The notes beneath the pieces are model-generated. The model was not told the origin of the DNA and did not search any database. It saw nothing but the letters and a program-made list of their open reading frames with translations. From positions 2,025,248-2,089,247 of the forward strand of contig NZ_VTFT01000001.1 in NCBI RefSeq assembly GCF_008244685.1: DNA of 64,000 nt, read 5' to 3'. The DNA comes from Luteimonas viscosa (lineage in GTDB: Bacteria > Pseudomonadota > Gammaproteobacteria > Xanthomonadales > Xanthomonadaceae). Below are positions 45,342 to 54,985 of the stretch, piece by piece (the stretch's first letter is position 1; every line of letters begins with the position of its first letter). Made by a program: the position numbers and the translations under genes.

Positions 45342-46388
45342 ATGCCTCACGCCATCGCTCCGCGGCTGCGCACTGCCCTGCTGTTGGCCTGCCTGGTGCC
45401 GGCCGGCTGCGCTGCCAGCGGACTGCCGCGCGCCGGGATCGAGGCGCGGTCGGCGGCAGCCGCCACCGGCGTCCTGGTGTGGGCGGACGAGTTCGACACC
45501 GCCAACACCGCCGACTGGACCTTCGAGACCGGCGGCCACGGCTGGGGCAACAACGAACTGCAGTACTACACCGGCGGGCAGAACGCCTTCATCCAGTACG
45601 ACACGATGGCCGGCAGCAACGTGCTGGTGATCGAGGCGCGGCGCGGTGCCCCCGCCGACGCCAGTTGCTGGTACGGCGCCTGCCAGTACAGCTCGACCCG
45701 CATGATCACGCGCGGCAAGCGCGAGTTCCGCCACGGCCGCGTCGAGGCGCGCATCCGGTTGCCGCAGACCCAGGGCATCTGGCCGGCGTTCTGGATGCTG
45801 GGCTCGAACCTGGGCGAAGTCGGCTGGCCGCAGAGCGGCGAGATCGACATCATGGAGCACGTCGGCTTCGAGCCGGACCTCACCCACGGCGCGCTGCACG
45901 GCCCGGGCTATTCGGGCGACACGCCTTTCAGCGGCACCCACGACCTGGGCGAACGCGCCGACGCCGGCTACCACGTGTACGCGATGGAATGGGACGGCGC
46001 GGGCGTGCGCTGGTTCGTGGACGGGCAGCCGTTCTACAGCGTCACCCGCGCCCAGGTCGAGGCGCGCGGCCCGTGGGTGTTCGACCAGCCGTTCTTCGTG
46101 CTGCTCAACGTCGCGGTCGGCGGCAACTGGCCGGGCAGTCCGGATGCGACCAGCGTGTTCCCGCAGCGGATGTACGTCGACTGGGTGCGCGTCTACCAGC
46201 CCGGGCAGCGGCTGCGCCGCAACGGCGGCCAGCCGTTGGCGCCGCCACGCGCGAATGCGGTGCCGCCGGCCGAGGTGCCGCAGGCCGGTGTCCCACGGGC
46301 GGTGGTCCCGCAGGCGGCGACCCCGCGGACGCCGGTGCGCAAGGCCATGCCGGGCCGCACGCAACCTGCACGCAGCTTCGAACGCTAG
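45342..46388 (+). CDS. Glycoside hydrolase family 16 (beta-glucanase/laminarinase) lipoprotein
   Basis: 348 residues with a very good SD (GGAGGAAAGG). The signal has lipobox PAGC. The GH16 domain spans about 45-285, with the catalytic motif SGEIDIMEH (nucleophile and acid/base Glu about 167 and 172), WGNNELQYYT near the start and WDGAGVRWFVDGQPFYSV. It cleaves beta-1,3 or mixed beta-glucans such as laminarin or fungal wall glucan. The last 55 residues are Pro/Arg/Ala rich. Its stop shares the palindrome CTAG with the stop of the convergent next gene. Confidence 0.92.
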   Translation: MPHAIAPRLRTALLLACLVPAGCAASGLPRAGIEARSAAAATGVLVWADEFDTANTADWTFETGGHGWGNNELQYYTGGQNAFIQYDTMAGSNVLVIEARRGAPADASCWYGACQYSSTRMITRGKREFRHGRVEARIRLPQTQGIWPAFWMLGSNLGEVGWPQSGEIDIMEHVGFEPDLTHGALHGPGYSGDTPFSGTHDLGERADAGYHVYAMEWDGAGVRWFVDGQPFYSVTRAQVEARGPWVFDQPFFVLLNVAVGGNWPGSPDATSVFPQRMYVDWVRVYQPGQRLRRNGGQPLAPPRANAVPPAEVPQAGVPRAVVPQAATPRTPVRKAMPGRTQPARSFER

Positions 46389-46981
46389 AGCTCGCCGCCG
46401 TAGCGGTCCAGGCCCTCGCGCAGCAGGTAGCGTGTCGCCGCGACCCGCTCGCCGACACTGAAGCCGTCGAGCACGTCGACCAGTTGCCGGAACGCGGTGC
46501 AGCGCGCGTCGCGGCTGGCGCTGTCGCGGCCGGTGCTGGAAAGCCCGAGCATGAATCCGTCGTGCAGCATCATGCCGGTGACGGTGGCGGCCTTGAGCGC
46601 CTGCTCGCCCACCGCGGGGTCGTAGGCCTGCGGCTGCCCCTGCAGGCCGTTCACCGCCACCGCGGTCACCGCCTCGACGAAGCGGATCCGGCTGGTTTCG
46701 CCCAGCGCGTTCGCGGCACGCTGCAGGCCCACGAGGCTGCGGTCGGCGTCGGGTTCGAACAGCGCGCACAGGCCACGGGCCTCGTTGTCGTTGCGCGAGG
46801 CCGCATGCACCGCCTTGAACAGGCGGTCGACGTCGGCATCGGGCGCGCGCAGCAGTACGTCGTTCGCGCCGGCGATCACCTGCATCGGATCGATTCCCGA
46901 CAGGTCCACGCGCGAGGATTGCGCGTGCGCGCCGGCGAGCGGGATCAGGGCCAGGCAAAACGCGGCGATCACGGGCTTCAT
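46385..46981 (-). CDS. Exported protein of unknown function
   Basis: 198 residues from ATG 46981 (alternative ATG 46990). A clear signal peptide (MKPVIAAFCLALIPLAGAHA) is followed by a helical protein with two or three Cys (EARGLCALFEPDAD, ASRDARCTAFRQLVDVL). No domain is recognised. Its 3' end overlaps that of the GH16 gene by 4 bp. Confidence 0.65.
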   Translation of the reverse strand: MKPVIAAFCLALIPLAGAHAQSSRVDLSGIDPMQVIAGANDVLLRAPDADVDRLFKAVHAASRNDNEARGLCALFEPDADRSLVGLQRAANALGETSRIRFVEAVTAVAVNGLQGQPQAYDPAVGEQALKAATVTGMMLHDGFMLGLSSTGRDSASRDARCTAFRQLVDVLDGFSVGERVAATRYLLREGLDRYGGEL

Positions 46982-47099
46982 CGATGGCATCTTCGGCGAC
47001 GGGGAGCGCCGCGAGTCTATGCGGCATGGTCTGAATCGCGGCCGTGCCGCGCGGCCGCACCGCCCCTGGCGCCCATTGCCCGCCAACGCGTCACGCGGC

Positions 47100-47630
47100 G
47101 TAGCCCGGATAAGGCCGAAGGCCGCATCCGGGTTCGCGGGGGGGGCGTGCGATGCGGCGTGGAGATTCCCCGGGTGCGCTGCGCTTATCCGGGCTACGGA
47201 TGGGCAGCCGGTAGCCCGGATAAGGCCGAAGGCCGCATCCGGGTTCGCGGAGGCGTGGCGTGCGATGCGGCGTGGAGATTCCCCGGGTGCGCTGCGCTTA
47301 CCCGGGCTACGGATGGGCAGCCGGTAGCCCGGATAAGGCCGAAGGCCGCATCCGGGTTCACGGGGGCGTGGCGTGCGATGCGGCGTGGAGATTCCCCCGG
47401 GTGCGCTGCGCTTACCCGGGCTACGGATGGGCAGCCGGTAGCCGGGATAAGGCCGAAGGCCGCATCCGGGCTCGCGGGGGCGTGGCGTGCGATGCGGCGT
47501 GGAGATTCCCCCGGGTGCGCTGCGCTTACCCGGGCTACGGATGGAGCACCGGCAGGCGTAGCCCGGATAAGGCCGCAGGCCGCATCCGGGTCGCGCGGCG
47601 GGACGTGCGACGCGGCGCGGAAGTTGCCCG
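47100..47630. repeat. Tandem REP array, four full units and a partial fifth
   Basis: Units begin GTAGCCCGGATAAGGCC at 47100, 47211, 47324, 47438 and 47558 (steps 111, 113, 114 and 120). Each full unit holds two inverted REP halves: the opening GTAGCCCGGATAAGG and a closing CGCTTA(T/C)CCGGGCTAC, joined by GTGCGATGCGGCGTGGAGATTC-like sequence and spaced by GGATGGGCAGCCG. The fifth unit keeps only the first half. The array fills the gap between the exported-protein gene and the 3' end of bioC; both read on the minus strand. Confidence 0.9.
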
Positions 47631-47632
47631 GT

Positions 47633-48577
47633 TCAGTCGCGCCGGCGCACGCGGATGCGGTCGGCGGGGAAGCTGGCGAGTTCGCCTTCGCGCCCGCGGA
47701 TCGGTGCGCCCGGCTCCGGCGCCCAGGCCAGCGCGGTGATGACCTCCCAGCTGGCCGGCAGCAGGGCGGCCTGCGCATCCGCCAGGCCGGCGCCGCGCAA
47801 TGGCTCGTAGGCGGCCGCGGCGGCGGCGAAGCGCGCGCGTCCGGTGAGCGTGTGGCGGCGCGCGTGCAGCGCATTGGTGGCGCCGATCGCGCGCAGGTCG
47901 CGCATCAGCGCCGGCAGGTCGGCGTGGCCACGCATCAGCAGGTCGCGGTCGAGCACCGGATCGCGGAACCCCGCATGCATGAGCGCATCGCCGAACTGCG
48001 CGATCGAGGCGAACGGGCTGACGTGCGGCGCCTCGTCGTCGGCGCGCGCGAACGCCTCGCGCAGCTCCCACAGCGTGTCCGGGCCGAAGGTGGAGCACAG
48101 CAGCAGCCCGCCCGGCCTGAGCACGCGACGGAATCCCGCGAACGCCGCCGGCAGGTCGTCGATCCACTGCAGGCACAGGTTGGAGAACAGCACGTCGACG
48201 CTGGCGTCGGCCAGCGGCAGCGCGCGCAGGTCGGCGCAGACGCGGTCGACCGGCATGCGCAACGGGTTCCAGCCGCTGCGCGGTTGCACCTGGCGCAGCA
48301 TCGGCAGCGCGAGATCGAGCGCGACGATCCGCGCCTTCGGCCAGCGTTCGCGCATCGCCTGCGCCGCGTGGCCCGGACCGCTGCCGACATCGAGCACCAG
48401 CCCCGGCGACCAGCGCGCGTCGCGCCCCGGCACCAGGGCGAGCAGGTCCAGCGATTCGAGCAGGCGCGCCTCGATCTCGCGCTGCAGCGCAGCCGCCGAC
48501 GCGTAACCCGCCGACGCGCGCGAGAACGAGCGGCGCACCTGGCGGGCGTCGAACAGCGGCGGCGTTTCGCGGCTCAT
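47633..48577 (-). CDS. bioC: Malonyl-ACP O-methyltransferase
   Basis: 314 residues. BioC methylates malonyl-ACP to start pimelate synthesis on the fatty-acid machinery. It has the N-terminal RQVRRSFSRASAGYASAAALQ typical of BioC, SAM motif I LVLDVGSGPGHAAQAM (about 61-76), and LPLADASVDVLFSNLCLQWI. It is about 60 residues longer than E. coli BioC, mostly C-terminal. It is the last gene of the bio operon and overlaps bioH by 4 bp. A tandem REP array follows directly after its stop. Confidence 0.92.
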   Translation of the reverse strand: MSRETPPLFDARQVRRSFSRASAGYASAAALQREIEARLLESLDLLALVPGRDARWSPGLVLDVGSGPGHAAQAMRERWPKARIVALDLALPMLRQVQPRSGWNPLRMPVDRVCADLRALPLADASVDVLFSNLCLQWIDDLPAAFAGFRRVLRPGGLLLCSTFGPDTLWELREAFARADDEAPHVSPFASIAQFGDALMHAGFRDPVLDRDLLMRGHADLPALMRDLRAIGATNALHARRHTLTGRARFAAAAAAYEPLRGAGLADAQAALLPASWEVITALAWAPEPGAPIRGREGELASFPADRIRVRRRD

Positions 48578-49362
48578 CGTGCGTCCGCCTCCACCGCCGC
48601 GGCCAGGCCATCGAGCGCGGATGCGACCGCATCGGCGTGGGTCAGGAACGGCGCGTGCCCGGCATGTTCCACCACCACCACCTCGGCCCGCGGCACCTGT
48701 TCCGCGGCAGCGCGCATCGCGCGCGGATCCACCAGCCGGTCGCGTCGCCCCGCCAGCCACAGCGTCGGCATCGCCAGCATCGGCAGCACGCCGCGCAGGT
48801 CGCAGGTTTCCAGCATCTCCAGGCCGTCGGCCAGCACGTGCGCGGCCGGTTGCCCGCGCGCGAACACCTCCTCGCGCAGCACGCGCATCTCGTGGCGCGC
48901 ATCGTCCGACCCGAACGCTTCCAGCGCGATGAAGCGGTCGAGCGTGGCGCGCCAGTCGCTGCGCAGGCCGAGCGCGAAACCGCGGAAGATCTCCGGCGAC
49001 ATGCCCAGCGGCCAGTCGTCGCCGCGTACGAAGCGCGGACTCGCGCACAGCATCGCCAGGCCCGCCACCGCACCGGGCCGCGTCGCCGCCGCGTGCAGCG
49101 CGAACAGCCCGCCCAGCGACCAGCCCGCCCACAGCGCATGCGGCACCCGCGCCACGATGGCATCGACCACCGGTTCGAGCGCCAGCGGCAGGGTGCTGTC
49201 GCGGCCGTGGCCATGCCCGGGGAGGTCGACCAGGTGCAGGGTGAAGCGCGGTTCGAGCCGTTCGGCCAGCCCGCCGAACACGCCCGCATGCATCGCCCAG
49301 CCATGCAGCAGCACCAGGTCCGGCCCGCGACCGCGGGTCTGGATGTGCAGCGCGCCGCTCAC
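48574..49362 (-). CDS. bioH: Pimeloyl-ACP methyl ester carboxylesterase
   Basis: 262 residues with GTG start 49362 inside the stop of the transporter gene (GTGA). An alpha/beta-hydrolase: LVLLHGWAMHAGVF oxyanion region, nucleophile elbow WAGWSLGGLFALH (about Ser81), Asp in GRRDRLVDP and His in VEHAGHAPFLTHAD. It removes the methyl group that BioC adds, releasing pimeloyl-ACP for BioF. It sits between the EamA-type transporter and bioC. Confidence 0.93.
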   Translation of the reverse strand: MSGALHIQTRGRGPDLVLLHGWAMHAGVFGGLAERLEPRFTLHLVDLPGHGHGRDSTLPLALEPVVDAIVARVPHALWAGWSLGGLFALHAAATRPGAVAGLAMLCASPRFVRGDDWPLGMSPEIFRGFALGLRSDWRATLDRFIALEAFGSDDARHEMRVLREEVFARGQPAAHVLADGLEMLETCDLRGVLPMLAMPTLWLAGRRDRLVDPRAMRAAAEQVPRAEVVVVEHAGHAPFLTHADAVASALDGLAAAVEADAR

Positions 49363-50360
49363 GCGCCCTTGTCCGTGCGCAGCGCCTTGACCGAACCGCT
49401 GCCTCCGGCGGAGCGCGCGACCACCCAGGCGAACGCGGCGATGCCGGCGACCACGATCGCCGCGCCCAGCAGGGTGCCGCCGCTCGGCCACGGCTCGCCC
49501 AGCAGCAGCACCCCCAGCAGCACCGCGAACAGTACTTCCGCGCCCTGCATCGCCTCGACCGCCCCCAGCGCCAGCGGCTGGTCACGGACCATGCCGGTGG
49601 CCTGGAAGAACAGGATCGTCGCGATCACGCCCGCCGACAGCGCCACGCCGGCCGCCAGCCACACCTGCCCCGCCGACGGCGGTCCGGCGACGAACGCGGC
49701 ATACGCCGCGACCATGAGCCACAGCGGCTGGCTGGCGAGGGTCAGGCCGAACACGCGCTGGGTGGCGCCCAGCGATTCGCCGCTGCGTTCCAGGTGCAGC
49801 AGCAGCAGGCGGTTGCCGAGCGGATACGCGACCGCCGACACCAGCACGCAGCCCAGCGCGATCCACGCCGCACGGTCGAGCGCGCCGCTGGCGTGCCCGA
49901 ACTGCATCAGCAGCACGCCGGCGAGGATCATCGCCGCCACCGCCAGCCCGGCGCGCGGGATCCGTCGGCGCGCGTCGCGGTACAGCAGCGGCGCGCACAG
50001 CATTCCCGCGATCACGGTGAACTGGAACGAGCCGGCGACCAGCCACGACGGCCCGCTCGAGGCGGCGAATGCCAACAGCACGTAGAACAGCACGAAGCCG
50101 ATTCCCGCGCAGCGCAGCCAGGCCCAGGGATGCGCCGCGATCGCGCGCAGCACCGGCCGCGTGCCACCCTGGAAGCGCATCAACGGCAGCATCAACGGCA
50201 GCGTGATCAGGTAGCGCAGGCAGGCCAGCCACGCCCAGTGGCCGCCCTCGCTGGCACTGGCGCGGTTGAGCACGTAGGTCATGGTGAAGAACAGCGCCGA
50301 CAGCAGCGCCACGCCGACCGCCGCCAGCGCGACGCGGCCGTGTGCGTTCGAAGCGGTCAT
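49359..50360 (-). CDS. EamA/DMT-superfamily transporter inside the biotin operon
   Basis: 333 residues with about ten membrane helices (for example [77 protein letters not shown]). It belongs to the drug/metabolite transporter superfamily, resembling the multidrug-resistance efflux (PF13536-like) branch. Its ATG overlaps the bioF stop and its stop overlaps the bioH start, each by 4 bp, so it is translated as part of the biotin pathway. It could move biotin, pimelate or an intermediate; no residue identifies the substrate. Confidence 0.85.
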   Translation of the reverse strand: MTASNAHGRVALAAVGVALLSALFFTMTYVLNRASASEGGHWAWLACLRYLITLPLMLPLMRFQGGTRPVLRAIAAHPWAWLRCAGIGFVLFYVLLAFAASSGPSWLVAGSFQFTVIAGMLCAPLLYRDARRRIPRAGLAVAAMILAGVLLMQFGHASGALDRAAWIALGCVLVSAVAYPLGNRLLLLHLERSGESLGATQRVFGLTLASQPLWLMVAAYAAFVAGPPSAGQVWLAAGVALSAGVIATILFFQATGMVRDQPLALGAVEAMQGAEVLFAVLLGVLLLGEPWPSGGTLLGAAIVVAGIAAFAWVVARSAGGSGSVKALRTDKGA

Positions 50361-51580
50361 GCGACCCGACTGGACCCGGTGTCGGCGGCGCGGTCGCGGG
50401 CGACCGCCAGCGCGTCGGCCAGGGCCTCGGCCTGCGCCGGTTCGTGCGCGGCGGTGAAGGCGATGCGCAGCCGCGCCTGACCTTCCGGCACCGTCGGCGG
50501 ACGGATCGCGGCGACCCAGTAGCCGTCGCGTTCGAGCGAGGCCGACATCGCCAGCGCCTGCGCATTGCTGCCGCAAAGCACCGGCTGGATGGGGGTTTCG
50601 GACGGCATCAGCTGCAGGCCGTGGCCTTCGGCGCGGCCGCGGAAGCGTTGCACCAGCTCGACCAGGCGCTCGCGGCGCCAGTGTTCGCGCCGCGCCAGCT
50701 TCACCGCCGCCAGCGACGCCGCGGCCTGCGCCGGCGGCAACGCGGTGGTGTAGACATGGGGACGCGCGGTTTCGGCCAGGTGCCCGACCAGGTCCGCATC
50801 GCCGGCCACCGCCGCGCCGTAGCTGCCCAGCGCCTTGCCCAGCGTGACCAGCCGCAGCGGCACGCCCGACGCATCCAGCCCCGCCGCCGCGACCGAGCCG
50901 CGACCTTCCGGCCCGAGCACGCCGACACCATGGGCGTCGTCGACATACAGCAGCGCCTGCTGCACGCGCGCGGCGATCGCCAGTTCGCGCAGCGGCGCGA
51001 GGTCGCCATCCATGCTGAACACGCCATCGGTCGCGACCATCGCCGCGCACTCGGACATGCTGCGCAGCTGCCGCAGCGCGCCTTCCACGTCGCCGTGCGG
51101 ATAACGCCGCAGGCGACACCCCGCCAGGCGCGCGGCATCGATCAGGCTGGCGTGGTTCAGGCGGTCCTGCACGCACAGGTCGTCGTCGCCGAGCAGCGAC
51201 TGCAGCACCGCGAGGTTGCCCAGGTAGCCGTTGCCCAGCAGCAGCACGCGCGGCACCTCCAGCCATTCGGCCAGTTCGCGCTCGAGCGCGCCATGCACGG
51301 CATGGTGGCCGCAGACGAGGTGCGAACCGAGGCCGCCGGCGCCTTCGCGCGAGGCCGCGTCCTGCAGCGCGCCGACCACGGCGAAATGCTGCGACAGGCC
51401 GAGGTAGTCGTTGCTGCAGAAATTCAGCAGGGTGCGGGTGGCGCCCTGCGCATCGACCACATCGCAGCGCGCGCCGTCGCGGCGCAGCACCTCGCGGCGC
51501 GTGCGCAGCCCGGATTGCGCGGCGCGCTGTTCGCGCTGCGCGGCCACGCGGGCATGCAGGTCGGGACGTTCCACTGGCAT
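50357..51580 (-). CDS. bioF: 8-amino-7-oxononanoate synthase
   Basis: 407 residues from ATG 51580 with GGGAG upstream. A PLP enzyme: [12 protein letters not shown] near the start, [37 protein letters not shown] with the PLP-binding Asp, and the Schiff-base Lys in [15 protein letters not shown] (about 239). It condenses pimeloyl-ACP with alanine. It lies 13 bp after bioB and overlaps the transporter gene by 4 bp. Confidence 0.95.
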   Translation of the reverse strand: MPVERPDLHARVAAQREQRAAQSGLRTRREVLRRDGARCDVVDAQGATRTLLNFCSNDYLGLSQHFAVVGALQDAASREGAGGLGSHLVCGHHAVHGALERELAEWLEVPRVLLLGNGYLGNLAVLQSLLGDDDLCVQDRLNHASLIDAARLAGCRLRRYPHGDVEGALRQLRSMSECAAMVATDGVFSMDGDLAPLRELAIAARVQQALLYVDDAHGVGVLGPEGRGSVAAAGLDASGVPLRLVTLGKALGSYGAAVAGDADLVGHLAETARPHVYTTALPPAQAAASLAAVKLARREHWRRERLVELVQRFRGRAEGHGLQLMPSETPIQPVLCGSNAQALAMSASLERDGYWVAAIRPPTVPEGQARLRIAFTAAHEPAQAEALADALAVARDRAADTGSSRVA

Positions 51581-51593
51581 GGCTTGGCTCCCC

Positions 51594-52700
51594 TCAGCCG
51601 CGGCCCCCCGCCGCGCAGGCACCGGGCCGGGGGTCGACGCCGCCTGCGTCGGGCCCGGCCACGATGTCGGCATGTACGGTACCACCGTGGTCGTGTCCGT
51701 CGGCATCCACCGCCACCGGCATCGGCGTCAGGCCCAGGCGGGCGAACAGCGCCTGGTCGCGGGCGGTGTCCGGGTTGCCGGTGGTCAGCAGCTTCTCGCC
51801 ATGGAAGATCGAGTTCGCCCCGGCGGTGAAGCACAGCGCCTGCAGCTCGTCGCTCATCGATTCGCGGCCTGCCGAAAGGCGCACCATCGAGCGCGGCATG
51901 AGCAGGCGCGCGACCGCGATCGTGCGCACGAACTCGAACGGGTCGAGCTCGGCGGTCCCGTGCAGCGGCGTGCCCGCGACCTGCACCAGGCGGTTGATCG
52001 GGACCGAGTCCGGATGCGCCGGCAGGCTGGCCAGGGTGCGCAGGAAACCGGCGCGCTGCGCCCGGGTCTCGCCCATGCCGACGATGCCGCCGCAGCAGGT
52101 CTTCATGCCGGCGTCGCGGACGTGGCCGAGGGTGTCGAGCCGGTCCTGGAATTCGCGGGTGCGGATGACGTCGCCGTAGAAACCGGGGTCGGTGTCGAGG
52201 TTGTGGTTGTAGTAGTCGAGGCCGGCCTCGCGCAGCGCCTGCGCCTGCCCGCCGCTGAGCATCCCCAGCGTGGCGCAGGTCTCCAGGCCCAGCGCCTTCA
52301 CCTCGCGGATCATGGCGGCGACCTTGGGGATGTCGCGGTCCTTCGGCGAGCGCCAGGCCGCGCCCATGCAGAAGCGCGAGGCGCCGGCGTCGCGCGCCTG
52401 GCGCGCCTTCGCGACCACCGCTTCGGTCGACATCAGCTTCGTCGCCTCGACCCCGGTGTGGTAGCGCTGCGCCTGCGGGCAGTAGCCGCAGTCCTCCGGG
52501 CAGCCGCCGGTCTTGACCGACAGCAGGGTGCTGACCTGCACCTGCGCCGGGTCGAAATGGCGCCGGTGCACGGCGGCGGCGCGGAACAGCAGTTCGGGGA
52601 ACGGCAGGTCGAACAGCGCCTCGACCTCGTCCTGGCGCCAGTCGTGGCGCGGGGCGGCGTCGGGCAGGGGCGCGGAACGGAGCGGGCTGACGGCAGGCAT
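51594..52700 (-). CDS. bioB: Biotin synthase
   Basis: 368 residues from ATG 52700. A radical SAM enzyme: the CX3CX2C cluster motif is in [19 protein letters not shown] (about 67-75); the [2Fe-2S] ligands follow in [20 protein letters not shown] and [12 protein letters not shown]; the conserved Arg is in MVRLSAGRE. It inserts sulfur into dethiobiotin. A C-terminal Gly/Asp/His extension (about 320-368) is longer than in E. coli. It is the first gene of the operon, divergent from comF. Confidence 0.96.
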   Translation of the reverse strand: MPAVSPLRSAPLPDAAPRHDWRQDEVEALFDLPFPELLFRAAAVHRRHFDPAQVQVSTLLSVKTGGCPEDCGYCPQAQRYHTGVEATKLMSTEAVVAKARQARDAGASRFCMGAAWRSPKDRDIPKVAAMIREVKALGLETCATLGMLSGGQAQALREAGLDYYNHNLDTDPGFYGDVIRTREFQDRLDTLGHVRDAGMKTCCGGIVGMGETRAQRAGFLRTLASLPAHPDSVPINRLVQVAGTPLHGTAELDPFEFVRTIAVARLLMPRSMVRLSAGRESMSDELQALCFTAGANSIFHGEKLLTTGNPDTARDQALFARLGLTPMPVAVDADGHDHGGTVHADIVAGPDAGGVDPRPGACAAGGRG

Positions 52701-52738
52701 CGGGGTTCCCTGACAGACGGGCGGGCGCTGGCCGGCCA

Positions 52739-52759
52739 GTCTGGAAAGCATGTCCAGAC
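52739..52759. promoter_or_regulatory. Inverted repeat between divergent bioB and comF
   Basis: GTCTGGA-AAGCATG-TCCAGAC, perfect 7-bp arms, lies 39 bp upstream of the bioB ATG and spans the comF start codon (52750-52752). It could be an operator for the bio operon that also controls comF. It does not resemble the known BirA operator (TTGTAAACC type). Confidence 0.35.
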
Positions 52760-53487
52760 CTGTCAACCGAATCCAGGCCACGGCGGTTGACGGCTGGTGG
52801 CGCCGCCTGGGCATCGGCCTGTGCCCGCCGCGCTGCCTGGCCTGCCGCGAACCGGCGCCGGCAGGCGCCGACCTGTGCCAGGCCTGCCAGGCGGAGCTGC
52901 CGTGGAACCGCAACGCCTGCCCGCGCTGCGCAGTGCCGCTGCCGGAGGCCGGCATGGCCGACACGCCCTGCGGCGCCTGCCAGCGGCGACCCTCGCCCCT
53001 GCAGCAGGCGCACGCCGCCTTCGTCTACGGCGCGCCGCTGGACCGGCTGCTGCCACGCTTCAAGTTCCACCGCGACCTCGCCGCCGGCCGCCTGCTGGCC
53101 GACGCCATGGCCACGTGCTTCGCCACCCTGCCGCGGCCGGGCGCGCTGCTGCCGGTGCCGCTGCACGCCGGGCGACTGCGCCGCCGCGGCTACGACCAGG
53201 CCTTGGAGCTGGCGCGGCCGCTGGCCCGCACCCTGCGCCTGCCGCTGCTGGACGGCGCCCTGGTGCGCACGCGGGCGACGGCCCCGCAGTCGGAACTGGA
53301 CGCGGCTTCGCGACGGCGCAACCTGCGCGGGGCATTCGCGGTACGCGGCGGCGCGCGTCTACCGGCGCACGTGGCCCTGGTCGACGACGTGATGACCACC
53401 GGCGCCACCCTGCACGCGGCAGCCTTCGCGCTGCGCCGCGCGGGCGTGGCGCGGGTCGATGCCTGGGTGTGCGCGCGGGTGCCGTAA
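52750..53487 (+). CDS. comF: ComF-family phosphoribosyltransferase-like competence protein
   Basis: 245 residues. An N-terminal double zinc ribbon ([14 protein letters not shown] with [10 protein letters not shown], then CPRCAVPL with CGACQRRP) precedes the PRT domain: [36 protein letters not shown] and the PRPP-binding loop [18 protein letters not shown] (about 212-229). ComF takes part in uptake of transforming DNA in several bacteria. It is divergent from bioB. Confidence 0.93.
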   Translation: MSRPVNRIQATAVDGWWRRLGIGLCPPRCLACREPAPAGADLCQACQAELPWNRNACPRCAVPLPEAGMADTPCGACQRRPSPLQQAHAAFVYGAPLDRLLPRFKFHRDLAAGRLLADAMATCFATLPRPGALLPVPLHAGRLRRRGYDQALELARPLARTLRLPLLDGALVRTRATAPQSELDAASRRRNLRGAFAVRGGARLPAHVALVDDVMTTGATLHAAAFALRRAGVARVDAWVCARVP

Positions 53488-53537
53488 GCCGGCCGAGAAT
53501 CGACCGGTCGTCCACCCGCACGCCCGTGAAGCACACC

Positions 53538-53984
53538 GTAGCCCGGGTAAGCGCAGCGCACCCGGGACCACCGGCGACGGCGTCCCGTCCGCGGGGGAAC
53601 GCCCGGGCCGGCGGACGTAGCCGGCGGGCCCGGGGGAACCTTCCCGGATGCGCTTCGCTTATCCGGGCTACGCAACTACGCCGACGCGCCCCGTAGCCCG
53701 GGTAAGCGCAGCGCACCCGGGACCACCGGCGACGGCCCCCCGTCCGCGGGGGAACGCCCGGGCCGGCGGACGTAGCCGGCGGGACCGGGGGGCCTTCCCG
53801 GATGCGCTTCGCTTACCCGGGCTACGCAATTACGCCGACGCGCCCCGTAGCCCGGGTAAGCGCAGCGCACCCGGGATCGCCGGCGACGGCGGCCCGTCCG
53901 CGGGGGAACGCCCGGGACGGCGGGCGTAGCCGGCGGGACCGGGGGGCCTTCCCGGATGCGCTTCGCTTATCCGGGCTACGCAAC
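53538..53984. repeat. Tandem array of three long REP units
   Basis: Units start GTAGCCCGGGTAAGCGCAGC at 53538, 53693 and 53847 (steps 155 and 154). Each carries an opening REP, a 95-bp GC-rich spacer with GTAGCCGGCGGG, and a closing inverted REP (GCGCTTCGCTTATCCGGGCTAC-like), then a linker CGCAACTACGCCGACGCGCCCC. It fills the 544-bp gap between the convergent comF and ubiA genes. No gene is seen in the gap. Confidence 0.9.
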
Positions 53985-54031
53985 TTGTCCGCACCCGCGC
54001 CGCGCACCTGCCGTAGACGGCGTGGCTGTGC

Positions 54032-54934
54032 TCAGCGCAGCGCGTAGTCCGCCGCGATCCCGAGGAACACCGCCATCCCCACCCAGTGGTTGTTGAGGAA
54101 GGCGCGGAAGCAGGCTTCGCGATCGCGGTGGCGCGCGAGCATGAACTGGTACGCAACGAACAGCGCGGCGACGCCGAGCCCGGCCCAGTACGGCGAGCCC
54201 ATCGCGGCCTCGCGCCCGACCAGCGCCAGCGCGGCGAAGGCGAGCGTGTACAGCACGCCCTGCGCGACCAGGTCGAGTTCGCCGAACAGGATCGCGGTCG
54301 ATTTCGCGCCCATGCGGATGTCGTCGTCGCGGTCGACCATCGCGTACCAGGTGTCGTAGGCGGTCGCCCAGAAGATGTTGGCCACGTACAGCACCCACGC
54401 CACCGGCGGCACTTCACCCTGCACCGCGGCAAAGCCCATCGGGATGCCCCAGCCGAAGGCCATGCCCAGGTACACCTGCGGCAGGTAGGTGTAGCGCTTG
54501 AGATAGGGATAGCTGGCGGCCAGGACCACGCCGACCACGCTCAGCGACACCGTCAGCCGGTTCATCGTCAGCACCAGCGCGAACGCCACCAGCATCAGCA
54601 CCGCGAACACCAGCAGCGCCTCCCGCCCCGATACCGCGCCGGTCGCCAGCGGCCGGTGCTTCGTGCGTTCGACCGCGCCGTCGAGCCAGCGGTCGGCGTA
54701 GTCGTTGACCACGCAGCCGGCCGAGCGGGTCAGCCACACGCCGGCGCTGAACACGAACAGCGTCCACAGCTGCGGCACCCCACCCGACGCAAGCCACAGG
54801 CCCCACCAGGTCGGCCACAACAGCAGCAGCCAGCCGATCGGGCGGTCGCCGCGGACCAGTTGCCAGTAGAGCGGCAGGCGTTCGCGCCAGTGCGGCCGCG
54901 AGGCCGCCGGCGGCGAGTGGCGTTCGTAGGACAT
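54032..54934 (-). CDS. ubiA: 4-hydroxybenzoate polyprenyltransferase
   Basis: 300 residues with about eight membrane helices. The first Asp-rich prenyl-diphosphate motif is [13 protein letters not shown] (about 74-86); the second is [19 protein letters not shown] (about 195-213). It joins the polyprenyl tail to 4-hydroxybenzoate in ubiquinone synthesis. It stands alone, convergent with comF across the REP array. Length and motifs are typical. Confidence 0.95.
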   Translation of the reverse strand: MSYERHSPPAASRPHWRERLPLYWQLVRGDRPIGWLLLLWPTWWGLWLASGGVPQLWTLFVFSAGVWLTRSAGCVVNDYADRWLDGAVERTKHRPLATGAVSGREALLVFAVLMLVAFALVLTMNRLTVSLSVVGVVLAASYPYLKRYTYLPQVYLGMAFGWGIPMGFAAVQGEVPPVAWVLYVANIFWATAYDTWYAMVDRDDDIRMGAKSTAILFGELDLVAQGVLYTLAFAALALVGREAAMGSPYWAGLGVAALFVAYQFMLARHRDREACFRAFLNNHWVGMAVFLGIAADYALR

Positions 54935-54985
54935 GCGCGCAGGTTACCAGCGGCCGTCGCCGCGAAGCCGCTCCCTCACGCCGTG

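Noticed and set aside
47100-47630. Possible CRISPR array because of regular repeats
   Set aside because: Units are over 110 bp, spacers between the repeats are identical, each unit contains inverted halves, and no cas gene is present. It is a REP array.
52701-52749. BirA operator before bioB
   Set aside because: No TTGTAAACC/GGTTTACAA-like sequence is present; only the unrelated GTCTGGA palindrome was found.
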